64,000 bases of DNA. It comes from Calothrix sp. PCC 7103. GTDB taxonomy: Bacteria > Cyanobacteriota > Cyanobacteriia > Cyanobacteriales > Nostocaceae. Where the stretch lies: assembly GCF_000331305.1 (NCBI RefSeq), contig NZ_KB217478.1, positions 6,908,317 to 6,972,316 of the forward strand. The letters run 5' to 3'. A model generated the notes under the pieces. The model saw only the letters and a program-made list of their open reading frames with translations. It searched no databases and had not been told where the DNA came from. The position numbers were made by a program, and so were the translations under genes. This document shows, one piece after another, positions 17,271 to 27,071 of this stretch (position 1 is its first letter; each line of letters begins with the position of its first letter).

Positions 17271-17912
17271 TTAAACAAGCGTCCTTAATATAGTAATGAC
17301 TGGATGGGCTTGTTTATCTGGCGTTTTAGTATTGGCGCTAAGTGGGAAATATTTATCTAGCAGTGCTGGTACATCTTTGGCTTGAATACGACTGTAACGG
17401 GTTTTGTCGGGCATTATTAAGTTGGGCCCACCCTTACAGTTTTTCATGCAACCTGTTGGTTTAATTGTAACTTCGGTGCCGAGATTGCGTTCAATTAATT
17501 CTTTTTGTAATGCCTGACAAAGTGCTTTTCCACCTTTGTTCATACAATCAGACTTCTGGCACATCAAAATAGTTGTCTGTTTTGCTGGTTTATTTTTAGG
17601 AGATTCATTTGTTTGCGGAGGACTAATGTATTCCTCTCCATTGGCACGCGCTGCCATAATTCTTTCGGCTTTAAGCTTATATTCGCCTGTTTTAGAACAA
17701 ACTTTTTTTGTACCAACGATTTGTAGTCTGGTTTGAGGTGCCAATTTCCAGTCGAATGTACATCTTAAATGCTTGGCTAATTTTACATAACACTGACCTT
17801 CAGTTGTTTCCAGCATTAAACCTTTGAGCTTGTAGCCATCTTTGATTACGACTTCTATAAAACGTCCTTCCAGGTAAAACTCTGAAACTTGCTCTAGAAA
17901 TATTTTGCTCAT
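17271..17912 (-). CDS. (2Fe-2S) ferredoxin domain-containing protein
   Basis: The 213-residue protein has an N-terminal domain of about 100 residues without a named function (LEGRFIEVVIKDGYKLKG, FDWKLAPQTRLQIV) and a C-terminal thioredoxin-like 2Fe-2S ferredoxin domain. The cluster cysteines are visible as LMCQKSDC and PTGCMKNCKGGPN. The role is probably electron transfer. ATG at 17912 has a strong GGAGG site. It lies 30 bp after a smaller gene on the same strand, so the two form an operon; an iron-responsive site could lie upstream, but this is uncertain. Confidence 0.88.
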   Translation of the reverse strand: MSKIFLEQVSEFYLEGRFIEVVIKDGYKLKGLMLETTEGQCYVKLAKHLRCTFDWKLAPQTRLQIVGTKKVCSKTGEYKLKAERIMAARANGEEYISPPQTNESPKNKPAKQTTILMCQKSDCMNKGGKALCQALQKELIERNLGTEVTIKPTGCMKNCKGGPNLIMPDKTRYSRIQAKDVPALLDKYFPLSANTKTPDKQAHPVITILRTLV

Positions 17913-17942
17913 AATTTAAACCTCCTTAATTAACAAAATTTT

Positions 17943-18182
17943 TTACAAGTACCAACAGTGCTCTAAAGTCTGAATTAACTGATAACGCGATGCCGTAAAT
18001 TGCTGAACTACACTCCACAATTGAATTGCTGCTGTGACGTTGCTTATCTCTACAGTCAGTGGCTGGTTCATTCCACATGCACAACTCATATTTAGTTCTT
18101 GCAAGCGCGTATATACCTGCCAACGGTCTGTCCAATCCACGGAAATAACTATCTTTGCCTCTGGTGTGGTTAAATTCTTCAC
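17943..18182 (-). CDS. Small conserved hypothetical protein upstream of the ferredoxin gene
   Basis: From a GTG at 18182 the product is 79 residues long (KIVISVDWTDRWQVYTRLQE, then CACGMNQPLTVEI and a C-terminal helix). A longer in-frame start at ATG 18239 adds an odd Cys-rich leader and is less likely. The fold and function are not known to me, but the sequence looks well conserved and ordered. It precedes the 2Fe-2S protein by 30 bp and is probably cotranscribed with it. Confidence 0.7.
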   Translation of the reverse strand: MKNLTTPEAKIVISVDWTDRWQVYTRLQELNMSCACGMNQPLTVEISNVTAAIQLWSVVQQFTASRYQLIQTLEHCWYL

Positions 18183-18394
18183 AAAAATCCTCTTCAAAAA
18201 TCCAATCAAATTACAGCAATAGTACTTACTTGAATTCACATTCGAGATGTGCCACTTGAGAAAGATAGCAAATTAGCCCTTTCTATAAGCATACTATAAG
18301 TGCAAATAATTATCAGTAATTTTTGAAAAAAATAAAAATATTTCTCAAATGCTTTGTAACATAAGCATTTTGGGGCGCCCACTCGCTTACGCAG

Positions 18395-18424
18395 GCGCCG
18401 ACAAATAATTATCGGCGCTTTTTA
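18395..18424 (+). terminator. Hairpin with T-run, orphan terminator-like structure
   Basis: GCGCCGA at 18395-18401 pairs with TCGGCGC at 18412-18418, followed by TTTTTAT on the plus strand. This is a good intrinsic terminator, but no rightward gene ends here: both flanking genes are leftward. It may end an unannotated rightward small RNA from the 18.24-18.39 kb gap or be part of a repeat. Confidence 0.5.
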
Positions 18425-18527
18425 TGCTATGGCAATCCTAAATCACTTGTAAAATATTTCTCTTCTTTCTTTCCTTCCTTCCTTTGCGTCCTTTGCGGTT
18501 CGTTACATAAGTATCATTTTTTACAAA

Positions 18528-19988
18528 TCAATTAGGAATGCTATATGTAGTCTTTTGGAACAAATAAACGTCTGTACGCTGATAAGTTAATTTAAAGTCA
18601 CTACGGTTTTTGAGAAAGTTTACCAGGCGCCGTGCCGATTCGGTATCATTTCCCCATCCCGGATGACGAGTGTCCGTAAGTATATAGTTGTATTTAAGCG
18701 CATCCGTTAACGTTTGCTCTTTATATGCTAGGTTTATAAGCTGGCGATGGCTAAGATGAGCTGATATCGAAGCAGTGGTAAGTACGCTCGCTTTAGATTT
18801 AACCTGGGAAATTGCTTCGTTAGTTGCTTGCCAAGTGTCAAGTTTATCTAAGTATTTACCACCGAAGTAAGTAAATTTTGCTAACAATAAAAATCCAATC
18901 AATGACCATATAATTATGCCGCGTTGACTACGTACTAATCCTTTTCCTGCTGCCAACGTTGCTATTACCGCTAATATTAGGAATGGTACTGCTGGTACCG
19001 AGTATTGATGAACTAAATCTTTCTGTGGTTGATAGTCGGCAATTATATTTATCGCTATACAGGGAATTGCACCTACTAACGGTGCGGCGCCTTTTAATGA
19101 AAGTCCCCAAATTAGCGGCGATGTCAGTAATACTAAATAACCTAAATTATCTAAGGTAAGAATTTTGCCTAAAACTATTTGTGGCTTGAGAATTAAATTT
19201 TTGGCAATTTCCCATACAGAACTACCTAAATAACTATATCGTCCAACTGCTGCTGCCTGTTTTCCACTAAAAGTTGGGACTATTACACCCGATGTAATCA
19301 GAAACCAAGCTATACCCATAGTAATAGCCACGGCGCCTTCATTACGACGTTTTTCAAAAAGTAATAGCCAAATTCCCATTCCAACGATGGTAAGAGATAA
19401 TACTGCTTTGCACATCAATACAATAAAGATGCTGAGACAAAAGTACCAAAACTTTTGAGCGCGCGCACACCATACTGCTGTAATTAGCATTGGTAAGGCA
19501 ATAACTTCGGGGTGAAAGTCAAAAAGGTTGACGTTGAATACCTGTGGATACAGCAAGTAAACTATAGCCAACGTTGTCGCGTGTGTTTGTAACCCTGCTT
19601 GACGTGCTAAATGCCACACTGGTAAGGCACCTATTGCTAACGCCAAAGCTTGTACAGCAAATAACCAGTAAACACTAGGGTAAATTTTATAAAGTAATGC
19701 CAAGGGATACCAAATTAAAGCTGCATGGTCGCCAAGGATGTGATATCCCATGTACGTCGAAAATGGAACTTTGCCTTGGCTAATTAAATAAACGGCTTGG
19801 TCAAAAATGCCTAAATCAAACGCAGTCGATTGAAATAGGATATGACGCACGCTACTAGCTACAAACAATATTAGTGTACTGGTGCCAATAATCCAAGCCA
19901 AACTATGGTGCCTTATATTTTGACTTATATTTTTTAGATTGCTTAATAATCTTTTGTGGTCAGGTGTTTTTTGCTGGTTGACAGCCAT
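18528..19988 (-). CDS. DUF2079 family membrane protein
   Basis: The 486-residue protein has about ten membrane spans and the DUF2079 hallmark AFDLGIFDQAVYLISQG near residues 55-72, followed by LGDHAALIWYPLALLYKIYPS. These proteins resemble GT-C type glycosyltransferases in layout, so a lipid-linked sugar transfer role is possible but unproven. The soluble C-terminal part (DTRHPGWGNDTESARRLVNF) is periplasmic in the model. ATG at 19988 faces away from dps. The stop is followed by a C/T-rich dispersed repeat. Confidence 0.85.
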   Translation of the reverse strand: MAVNQQKTPDHKRLLSNLKNISQNIRHHSLAWIIGTSTLILFVASSVRHILFQSTAFDLGIFDQAVYLISQGKVPFSTYMGYHILGDHAALIWYPLALLYKIYPSVYWLFAVQALALAIGALPVWHLARQAGLQTHATTLAIVYLLYPQVFNVNLFDFHPEVIALPMLITAVWCARAQKFWYFCLSIFIVLMCKAVLSLTIVGMGIWLLLFEKRRNEGAVAITMGIAWFLITSGVIVPTFSGKQAAAVGRYSYLGSSVWEIAKNLILKPQIVLGKILTLDNLGYLVLLTSPLIWGLSLKGAAPLVGAIPCIAINIIADYQPQKDLVHQYSVPAVPFLILAVIATLAAGKGLVRSQRGIIIWSLIGFLLLAKFTYFGGKYLDKLDTWQATNEAISQVKSKASVLTTASISAHLSHRQLINLAYKEQTLTDALKYNYILTDTRHPGWGNDTESARRLVNFLKNRSDFKLTYQRTDVYLFQKTTYSIPN

Positions 19989-20315
19989 TGTAATATTTAG
20001 GTGCTAGAACTTCAGTAAATCAGAAGATAATAACATTTGATTCGCGCTCTATACCAAGCGATTACGCTTCAATTCTCACTTATTATTTTATGTTATAATT
20101 TATACATACATGTTTAAAGTTAATTATTGAAATATAAAATAACCCCAAATAAACCCGGTTTCTAGAATTTTAAATTAAATAGATTAAAAACTTAGTAGTT
20201 TACAAAAATCAAAACTATTTAATGTAAACTGTACTGGCGTACAGAAATTTGGGTGTTAAGATGTAAAGACCAAGCGGTTACTAATTATAACTGCTCATAA
20301 AGCGGAGGAAAACAC
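19989..20315. other. Divergent intergenic region upstream of dps
   Basis: The 327-bp gap holds promoters for the leftward DUF2079 gene and rightward dps. A single half-element AACCCGGTTTCTAGAA of the AGAAACC repeat family lies at about 20150-20170. At 20093-20106 TTATAATTTATACA resembles an A+T-rich PerR/Fur-type half-site, but the match is weak. A strong GGAGG at 20302-20308 serves dps. Confidence 0.4.
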
Positions 20316-20867
20316 ATGTCTGAGACACAAACTATGTTACGCAATTTTGGTGATGTTTATGACAACCCTGTATTGCTAGATAAGAGTGTAACGACTCCTG
20401 TTTGTGAAGGATTTAATGTTGCTTTAGCTAGTTTTCAAGCGTTATATTTACAGTATCAAAAGCATCATTTTGTAGTTGAAGGCGCCGAATTTTATTCATT
20501 ACATGAGTTCTTCAATGAAAGCTACGAGCAAGTTCAAGGACATGTTCATGACATTGGTGAGCGCTTGGATGGGTTAGGTGGTGTGCCTGTAGCGAGTTTA
20601 ACAAAGTTAGCAGAATTATGTTGCTTCGAGCAAGAACCAGATGGTGTATTTTCTTGCCGCCAAATGGTAGAGAATGACTTGAAGGCAGAGCAAGCAATGA
20701 TTTCTTTAATTCGGCGCCAAGCTTCGCAAGCAGAAAGTTTAGGTGACCGTGGCACAAGATATCTTTACGAACAAATTCTACTTAAAACCGAAGAAAGAGC
20801 TTATCATTTAGCACACTTTTTGGCGAAAGATAGTTTAACTTTAGGATTTGTTCAAGCAAGCAACTAA
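20316..20867 (+). CDS. dps: Dps family ferritin-like protein
   Basis: Dps proteins form 12-subunit shells that oxidise and store iron and protect DNA. The 183-residue protein has the four-helix family pattern: [20 protein letters not shown], then [20 protein letters not shown], where His and acidic residues supply the inter-subunit ferroxidase site. The usual Asp of the third position is replaced by a His-containing stretch (HVHDIGER), so metal-site details may differ. ATG at 20316 has a strong GGAGG site. A clear terminator follows, so it is a single-gene unit. Confidence 0.92.
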   Translation: MSETQTMLRNFGDVYDNPVLLDKSVTTPVCEGFNVALASFQALYLQYQKHHFVVEGAEFYSLHEFFNESYEQVQGHVHDIGERLDGLGGVPVASLTKLAELCCFEQEPDGVFSCRQMVENDLKAEQAMISLIRRQASQAESLGDRGTRYLYEQILLKTEERAYHLAHFLAKDSLTLGFVQASN

Positions 20868-20908
20868 CAGCATTTTTTATCAAAATTTCTTGATATAATT
20901 TTAATATG

Positions 20909-20945
20909 AGGCAGAAAAGATATAATTATCTTTCTGCCTTTTTTG
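20909..20945 (+). terminator. Rho-independent terminator of dps
   Basis: AGGCAGAAA pairs with TTTCTGCC (with GATA/TATC extending the stem), and a run of T residues follows directly. Position and strand fit the end of dps 42 bp upstream. Confidence 0.9.
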
Positions 20946-21137
20946 CTGAAAATTTTAAACTCTCTCTGTGAAGTCTCGTGGTCTCTCTGGTAAATATAAA
21001 TACAATAACACTCTTATGGTAGGATGCCTGTGCCACAATTATGGGACGGTTGTGTGTTGCGTTCTAAGAAAAAAAGTTTGATTGAAGGGTAAAGACCTTT
21101 ACAATAATCAGGATTTGTATTCTCGCACTCCAATACT

Positions 21138-24100
21138 ATGCCTCGCCGCAACGACATAAAAAAAATATTACTCCTCGGTTCTGGACCTATCGTTATTGGG
21201 CAAGCTTGTGAGTTTGATTATTCAGGTACCCAAGCTTGTAAAGCACTACGTGAGGAAGGTTATGTAGTAGTACTGGTAAACTCCAACCCAGCTACAATAA
21301 TGACTGACCCAGAAACAGCCGACCGTACTTACATTGAACCACTGACGCCACAGTTGGTCGAAAAGGTAATTGAGAAGGAACGTCCCGACGCTTTGCTACC
21401 AACGATGGGGGGACAAACTGCGTTGAATATCGCTGTGGCATTAGCGAAAAATGGGGTTTTAGATAAATATAATGTAGAACTGATAGGCGCTAAGTTGCCA
21501 GCTATCGAAAAAGCAGAAGATAGAAAGCTGTTTAACGAAGCGATGGCAAAAATTGGTGTAGATGTTTGTCCTAGTGGAACTGCTTCATCGTTGGAAGAAG
21601 CGAAAGAAATTGCACGTCGTATTGGGACTTATCCTTTAATTATTCGTCCAGCTTTTACAATGGGTGGTACAGGGGGAGGTATTAGCTATAACTCTGAAGA
21701 GTTTGCCGAAATGGCCCAAGGGGGTATTGACGCTTCTCCGGTTTCACAAATTCTCATTGACCAGTCGCTATTGGGATGGAAAGAGTACGAACTCGAAGTA
21801 ATGCGCGACTTGGCAGATAATGTGGTAATTATTTGCTCGATAGAAAACCTTGACCCAATGGGTATCCATACAGGAGACTCAATAACAGTTGCCCCCGCTC
21901 AAACCCTTACGGATAAGGAATATCAAAGGTTGCGGGATATGGCAATTAAGATTATTCGTGAAATTGGTGTAGAAACGGGTGGTTCTAATATTCAGTTTGC
22001 CGTAAACCCAGTGAATGGCGAAGTTGTTGTTATTGAAATGAACCCCCGTGTTTCTCGTTCTTCTGCACTTGCTTCTAAAGCAACAGGTTTCCCCATCGCC
22101 AAAATGGCCGCAAAACTAGCGGTTGGTTATACGCTAGATGAAATTAAAAACGATATCACCAAGCAAACTCCCGCATCGTTTGAACCGACCATCGATTATG
22201 TAGTTACAAAAATTCCTCGCTTTGCGTTTGAAAAATTTCCTGGCTCAGAACCAGTATTAACTACGCAAATGAAATCTGTTGGAGAAGCGATGGCAATTGG
22301 TCGCACGTTCAACGAATCATTTCAAAAAGCGCTGCGTTCTTTAGAAACGGGACGTGCCGGTTGGGGATGTGATAGACCGGAAAAACTTCCAAGTGGAGAG
22401 CAAATACGCGCGCAACTGCGAACCCCTAACCCCGAACGAATTTTCGCTTTGCGTCATGCAATGTTACTAGGAATGAGTATCGAGGATATTTTTGAATTGA
22501 CGGGTATTGACCCTTGGTTCCTCGATAAAATGCTGTCGATTCTTGACGTGGAGAAATTTCTCAAACGTACACCTTTACAGCAGTTGACAAAAGAGCATTT
22601 GTATGAGATAAAACGTCAAGGATTTAGCGATAAACAAATAGCTTTTGCAACCAAGACTCATGAAGACCAAGTGCGCGCATATCGCTCTTCACTTGGAGTC
22701 ATTCCAGTTTATAAAACGGTGGACACCTGTGCTGCTGAGTTTGAAGCGTTTACTCCCTATCACTACTCAACTTACGAAGAAGAAACTGAAATAATGCCCA
22801 CTGATAAACCCAAAGTTATGATTTTGGGAGGTGGTCCAAATCGTATTGGACAGGGTATTGAGTTTGATTATTGTTGTTGTCATGCTGCTTATGCTTTGAA
22901 AGAAGCAGGTTTTGAGACAATAATGGTTAACTCCAACCCAGAAACCGTTTCTACAGACTATGACACCAGCGATAGATTATATTTTGAACCGTTAACCAAA
23001 GAAGACGTTCTCAATATTATTGAAGCCGAAAATCCTGTAGGCGTCATCGTTCAGTTTGGCGGACAAACACCTTTAAAATTATCAGTTCCTTTACAGCAAG
23101 CACTTAATAACCGTGCGGGAGACGTGACATGTCACGTCTCTACAAAAATTTGGGGTACGTCTCCAGATTCTATTGATATTGCTGAAGACCGCGAACGGTT
23201 TGAACAGATTCTGAAACGACTCGATATTGCTCAACCTCCAAATGGTCTTGCTCGTACTTACGAAGATGCTTTGGTTGTTGCTAAACGCATTGGTTATCCT
23301 GTTGTGGTTCGTCCTAGTTATGTTCTTGGTGGACGTGCGATGGAAATTGTCTATTCTGACTCAGAACTTGAGCGTTATATGACTTTTGCCGTTCAAGTTG
23401 AACCTGACCACCCAATTTTAATTGATAAATTCTTAGAAAATGCCATCGAAGTCGATGTTGATGCCATTGCCGACCATACCGGACGTGTTGTGATTGGCGG
23501 TATTATGGAACACATTGAGCAAGCAGGTATTCACTCTGGTGACTCAGCTTGTGCATTGCCATCGATTTCGTTACCTCCTGCTGTACTAGATAAAATTCGT
23601 ACCTGGACAGTAGAACTTGCTAGAGCGCTTTCTGTTATTGGGTTAATGAATATTCAGTTTGCTGTCGTCGGCGCCCAAGGTTATTCACCGAGCGTGTATA
23701 TTTTAGAAGCAAACCCACGCGCTTCGCGAACTGTACCATTTGTTTCAAAAGCAACAGGTGTACAGTTAGCAAAATTAGCTTCATTAATAATGTCAGGCAA
23801 AACCTTAGAAGAGTTAGGTTTTACCAAAGAAATCATTCCTTCTCATATTGCCGTCAAAGAAGCAGTATTACCGTTTAATAAATTCCCAGGTACTGATACT
23901 ATACTGGGTCCAGAAATGCGCTCAACTGGCGAAGTCATGGGCATTGACATCGACTTCGGACGTGCCTATGCAAAAGCAGAACTTGGCGCCGGCGAACAAC
24001 TACCCCTATCAGGAACAGTCTTCGTCTCAATGAACGACCGTGATAAAACACCAGTAGTGCCCATTGTCAAGGAATTTATGGATTTGGGTTTTCAGGTCAT

Positions 24101-24416
24101 TGCTACCGACGGCACCCGAAAAATCTTAAAGGAAAACGGCTTAAACGTTGAACTAATCTTAAAGCTTCATGAAGGGCGCCCTCATGTACTAGATGCCATC
24201 AAAAACTGTAAAATCCAAATCATTATTAACACCCCTTCCGGAGGAGAAGCACAATCTGATGGCCGACTTATCCGTCGCACCGCACTAACCTACAAAATAC
24301 CCATCATCACCACCCTCGCAGGCGCCAAAGCCACTGCTGCCGCTATTCGCTCGTTACAAACCACCGACCTCGATGTCCGAGTCATTCAAGAATACAGCGT
24401 TAATAGTGCTGAGTAA
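21138..24416 (+). CDS. carB: Carbamoyl-phosphate synthase large subunit
   Basis: The 1092-residue protein has both ATP-grasp halves: [20 protein letters not shown] at about residues 13-32 and [17 protein letters not shown] at about 565-581, an oligomerisation region between them, and a C-terminal MGS-like regulatory domain (about 940-1080). It makes carbamoyl phosphate for arginine and pyrimidines. carA is not in the window. A 22-bp perfect palindrome at 23119-23140 is translated in frame as part of [12 protein letters not shown], in a linker just before [10 protein letters not shown]; this adds residues but keeps the frame. ATG at 21138 is the start. Confidence 0.97.
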   Translation: MPRRNDIKKILLLGSGPIVIGQACEFDYSGTQACKALREEGYVVVLVNSNPATIMTDPETADRTYIEPLTPQLVEKVIEKERPDALLPTMGGQTALNIAVALAKNGVLDKYNVELIGAKLPAIEKAEDRKLFNEAMAKIGVDVCPSGTASSLEEAKEIARRIGTYPLIIRPAFTMGGTGGGISYNSEEFAEMAQGGIDASPVSQILIDQSLLGWKEYELEVMRDLADNVVIICSIENLDPMGIHTGDSITVAPAQTLTDKEYQRLRDMAIKIIREIGVETGGSNIQFAVNPVNGEVVVIEMNPRVSRSSALASKATGFPIAKMAAKLAVGYTLDEIKNDITKQTPASFEPTIDYVVTKIPRFAFEKFPGSEPVLTTQMKSVGEAMAIGRTFNESFQKALRSLETGRAGWGCDRPEKLPSGEQIRAQLRTPNPERIFALRHAMLLGMSIEDIFELTGIDPWFLDKMLSILDVEKFLKRTPLQQLTKEHLYEIKRQGFSDKQIAFATKTHEDQVRAYRSSLGVIPVYKTVDTCAAEFEAFTPYHYSTYEEETEIMPTDKPKVMILGGGPNRIGQGIEFDYCCCHAAYALKEAGFETIMVNSNPETVSTDYDTSDRLYFEPLTKEDVLNIIEAENPVGVIVQFGGQTPLKLSVPLQQALNNRAGDVTCHVSTKIWGTSPDSIDIAEDRERFEQILKRLDIAQPPNGLARTYEDALVVAKRIGYPVVVRPSYVLGGRAMEIVYSDSELERYMTFAVQVEPDHPILIDKFLENAIEVDVDAIADHTGRVVIGGIMEHIEQAGIHSGDSACALPSISLPPAVLDKIRTWTVELARALSVIGLMNIQFAVVGAQGYSPSVYILEANPRASRTVPFVSKATGVQLAKLASLIMSGKTLEELGFTKEIIPSHIAVKEAVLPFNKFPGTDTILGPEMRSTGEVMGIDIDFGRAYAKAELGAGEQLPLSGTVFVSMNDRDKTPVVPIVKEFMDLGFQVIATDGTRKILKENGLNVELILKLHEGRPHVLDAIKNCKIQIIINTPSGGEAQSDGRLIRRTALTYKIPIITTLAGAKATAAAIRSLQTTDLDVRVIQEYSVNSAE

Positions 24417-24514
24417 AAAGTGCTGAGTGCTGAGTAAAGTTAGGAGTTAGGAGTTAAGAATATAAAACTCAGCACTCAGCACTCAACACTCATAACTGAG
24501 TTTTATATTCTTAA
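24417..24514. repeat. Tandem repeats and perfect 19-bp inverted repeat after carB
   Basis: Tandem AGTGCTGAGTGCTGAGT and TTAGGAGTTAGGAG words follow the carB stop. A perfect inverted repeat follows: TTAAGAATATAAAACTCAG at 24454-24472 and its complement at 24496-24514. The structure probably ends carB transcription. The same GTGCTGAGTG/CTCAGCAC words recur at 25914-25950. Confidence 0.85.
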
Positions 24515-24950
24515 TTATGAGAATTCGTTACATCTCTTTATGATTCCCATTAATTTTTTATGAACCAGCATAAGTGAATGATTTGATATTTCTGGTATAA
24601 TTTTTTCCTGAGTGTAAGCTGAAAGCCTAAAAATATCTCAAAAATGACTAGCCAAACCTTTTTAATAAATGTTACAATCATTAATACAAAAGCTTAAAAA
24701 ATAAACTTGTTGAGTTCGTTACTTTTAATCTAACTTTAGATGATTGCGACTAAACCCCAAAATAAAGTACCTTAACTCAAATTAATAACTATAAAAGTTC
24801 TGAAAAACTAGCCGCTCTATACCGAAGCGGTATTTATACTTAGATTTCCTTTTTTAAGTATCCAACCGAATTTGGAACTGCTTAATACAGGGTTTCTATC
24901 GGTTCACACAATCCCTGCCCACTATTAAATCAATTTACAAGAGTAGCGCC
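24515..24950. other. Long leader region of the sigma factor gene
   Basis: This 436-bp A+T-rich region separates carB from the sigma factor. A good -10-like TATAAT is at about 24596-24601 without a convincing -35. Several further A+T-rich words follow, so several promoters are likely, as is common for group 2 sigma genes. No RNA fold or riboswitch was recognised. Confidence 0.4.
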
Positions 24951-25907
24951 ATGAAGACCGCTCAGACAGCCACAGACCTCGTGCGGACTTACCTGCGTGA
25001 GATTGGCAAAGTGCCACTCTTAACACACGAGGAAGAAATTTATTATGGAAAACAAGTCAAGCGTGTAACTGGCTTGTACGAAGTTAGAGAATCTCTTACC
25101 GCTCAGTTGGGTCATGAACCAACGCTTGATGAGTGGGCAAAAGCCAGTGACCTTGATATTAGAGATTTAAATTCTGCCATCGCAGAAGGTGAGTACGCCA
25201 AGCGTAAGATGGTAGAAGCTAATTTGCGGCTTGTGGTGTCGGTTGCAAAAAAATACATTAAGCGGAATGTTGACCTACTTGATTTGATTCAAGAAGGTAG
25301 TATTGGGATGCAGCGTGGTGTCGAAAAATTTGACCCTACCAAGGGATATCGTTTTTCTACTTATGCCTATTGGTGGATACGGCAAGCTATTACTCGTGCT
25401 ATAGCTGAGAAAGGTAGAACTATACGCTTACCAATCCATATTACAGAAAAATTGAATAAAATCAAAAAAGCACAGCGTTCTTTATCTCAACAGTTGGGAC
25501 GGGCGCCTAGTGTCGGAGAATTAGCCGAAGAGCTTGACTTAACTCCAAGGCAAGTGCGCGAATATTTAGAAAAAGCTCGCTTACCGCTTTCGCTTGACTT
25601 ACGTCTTGGTGATAACCATGACACCGAGCTTGGAGAAATGTTAGAAGATACAAACGCAACACCAGAAGAGTTTGTGGTTCAATCTTCACTATCAACTGAC
25701 TTAGAGCGGTTAATGTCAAGTTTGACGACTCAGCAACGCGAAGTTATATCGTTAAGATATGGTTTGGCTGATGGGCAATCGATGACTTTGGCGCGAATTG
25801 GTGAAATGCTAAATATCAGTCGCGAAAGAGTCAGACAAATTGAACGTGAAGCTTTGACGAAGCTTCGCAAGTCAAAAATAAGTATTAATGAATATTTAGC
25901 AAGTTAA
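24951..25907 (+). CDS. Group 2 sigma-70 type RNA polymerase sigma factor
   Basis: The 318-residue protein lacks the long region 1.1 of the housekeeping sigma factor but has region 1.2 ([16 protein letters not shown]), region 2 ([34 protein letters not shown]), region 3 and the region 4 helix-turn-helix ([20 protein letters not shown]). This is the cyanobacterial SigB/C/D/E-type group, which acts in stress, nitrogen or light responses. Which paralogue it is cannot be settled without alignment. ATG at 24951 is the start. The next genes on the strand are a doubtful small ORF and a DUF760 gene. Confidence 0.93.
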   Translation: MKTAQTATDLVRTYLREIGKVPLLTHEEEIYYGKQVKRVTGLYEVRESLTAQLGHEPTLDEWAKASDLDIRDLNSAIAEGEYAKRKMVEANLRLVVSVAKKYIKRNVDLLDLIQEGSIGMQRGVEKFDPTKGYRFSTYAYWWIRQAITRAIAEKGRTIRLPIHITEKLNKIKKAQRSLSQQLGRAPSVGELAEELDLTPRQVREYLEKARLPLSLDLRLGDNHDTELGEMLEDTNATPEEFVVQSSLSTDLERLMSSLTTQQREVISLRYGLADGQSMTLARIGEMLNISRERVRQIEREALTKLRKSKISINEYLAS

Positions 25908-25921
25908 GTAATTAGTGCTGA

Positions 25922-26137
25922 GTGTTAAACTCTTACTATACTCAGCACGAGCTGACTTTACACTCAGCCCTAATTAGAGATAGCACACAAGACTTTGTAC
26001 GGTTACACCGACTGCCAACGCGCAATTATCTTGTTACATTAGTTAGCAACAGTAAAAAACAGTTAGCTGGAGTTAAGGGCATTGTAACTGCATTAAGTAT
26101 AGAATTGCATCAACCAACGCTAGCTGTAAAAGTCTAG
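25922..26137 (+). CDS. Possible small protein between sigma factor and DUF760 gene
   Basis: A GTG at 25922 opens a 71-codon frame ending 10 bp before the DUF760 start. The first 15 codons come from a CTCAGCAC-type repeat, so the true start is unclear. The rest (FVRLHRLPTRNYLVTLVSNS, GIVTALSIELHQPTLAVKV) has protein-like composition. No family is recognised. It is more likely real than not only in its second half. Confidence 0.35.
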   Translation: MLNSYYTQHELTLHSALIRDSTQDFVRLHRLPTRNYLVTLVSNSKKQLAGVKGIVTALSIELHQPTLAVKV

Positions 26138-26147
26138 GAGGCAAAAA

Positions 26148-26486
26148 GTGAGTAACCAACCTAATCGAGTTTCCGAATTCTTTGATAGCGAGTCCGAAGG
26201 TGTAAACTTGCTGTGGCAGTATGTTAAGTCGTTAAGTCCTGAAACATTGTCTCAGTTATCTAAACCTTCTTCACCCGAAGTCTTTCAAGTGATGGAGCGT
26301 AATATTATCGGTTTGCTTGGTAATTTACCTTCAGAGCATTTTGGCGTAACTATTACTACTAATAGAGAAAATCTTGGTCGGTTGTTAGCGTCAGCGATGA
26401 TGAGTGGTTATTTTTTACGCAATGCCGAACAGCGCATGAACTTTGAAGTCGCTTTACAGGGAACTGATACAGAAGAATCTGAGTAA
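26148..26486 (+). CDS. DUF760 domain-containing protein
   Basis: The 112-residue acidic protein begins at a GTG preceded by AGGAGG, a strong ribosome-binding site that settles the start. The core VMERNIIGLLGNLPSEHF and TNRENLGRLLASAMMSGYFLRNAEQR is the DUF760 pattern found in cyanobacteria and chloroplasts. The function is unknown; plant members have been linked with plastid protein turnover, but nothing here shows it. Confidence 0.88.
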   Translation: MSNQPNRVSEFFDSESEGVNLLWQYVKSLSPETLSQLSKPSSPEVFQVMERNIIGLLGNLPSEHFGVTITTNRENLGRLLASAMMSGYFLRNAEQRMNFEVALQGTDTEESE

Positions 26487-26538
26487 AAGTTTGAGTATTT
26501 TGCACCATTAATATAATTTAATAGTATGTACGCGAGTT

Positions 26539-26571
26539 AGAAACCTGGTTTTTCCAAGAAACCAGTTTTCT
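26539..26571. repeat. AGAAACC-type inverted repeat
   Basis: AGAAACCTGGTTTTT and AAGAAACCAGTTTTCT form a short inverted repeat before mutT. It is a diverged copy of the dispersed AGAAACC family and may end the DUF760 transcript. Confidence 0.7.
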
Positions 26572-26591
26572 TATAAATTTAAATATCTACC

Positions 26592-27023
26592 ATGAACCAA
26601 CAAGCTTCATCTCCACCACATAAAATTATTGGTGTTGCTGTTATTGAGAATAATTCTGGTCAAATTTTAATTGACCGTCGGCGCCCAGAAGGTGTGATGG
26701 GGGGGTTATGGGAGTTTCCTGGTGGTAAAATGGAACCGGGTGAAACGGTGACTGAATGTATTCAAAGAGAAATTAAAGAAGAATTAGGGATAAATATTGA
26801 AGTTGGTGAGTTATTAATAATAATTGAACATACGTATACTCACTTAAAAGTAACTCTTCATGTGCATATGAGTAAACATGTGAGCGGAGTTCCCCAACCA
26901 ATTGAATGTGACGAAGTGCGATGGGTACATTTAGATGAACTATCTCAATTTGAATTTCCTGAAGCTAATACTCAAATTATTTCAGCTTTGAAGCAATATA
27001 AGGCGCCTACGAATATTTTCTAA
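26592..27023 (+). CDS. mutT: 8-oxo-dGTP diphosphatase MutT (NUDIX)
   Basis: The 143-residue protein has GGLWEFPGGKMEPGET followed by REIKEELGI, a complete NUDIX box, in the arrangement of MutT, which removes oxidised dGTP from the nucleotide pool. The loop DRRRPEGVMGGLW and the C-terminal EVRWVHLDEL are also typical. ATG at 26592 is used. The gene is convergent with sasA, with 48 bp between them. Confidence 0.9.
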   Translation: MNQQASSPPHKIIGVAVIENNSGQILIDRRRPEGVMGGLWEFPGGKMEPGETVTECIQREIKEELGINIEVGELLIIIEHTYTHLKVTLHVHMSKHVSGVPQPIECDEVRWVHLDELSQFEFPEANTQIISALKQYKAPTNIF

Positions 27024-27071
27024 TGAACGAAATTACGAAGTAATACTGAAGTTATTTTGAGTTAATGTAAA

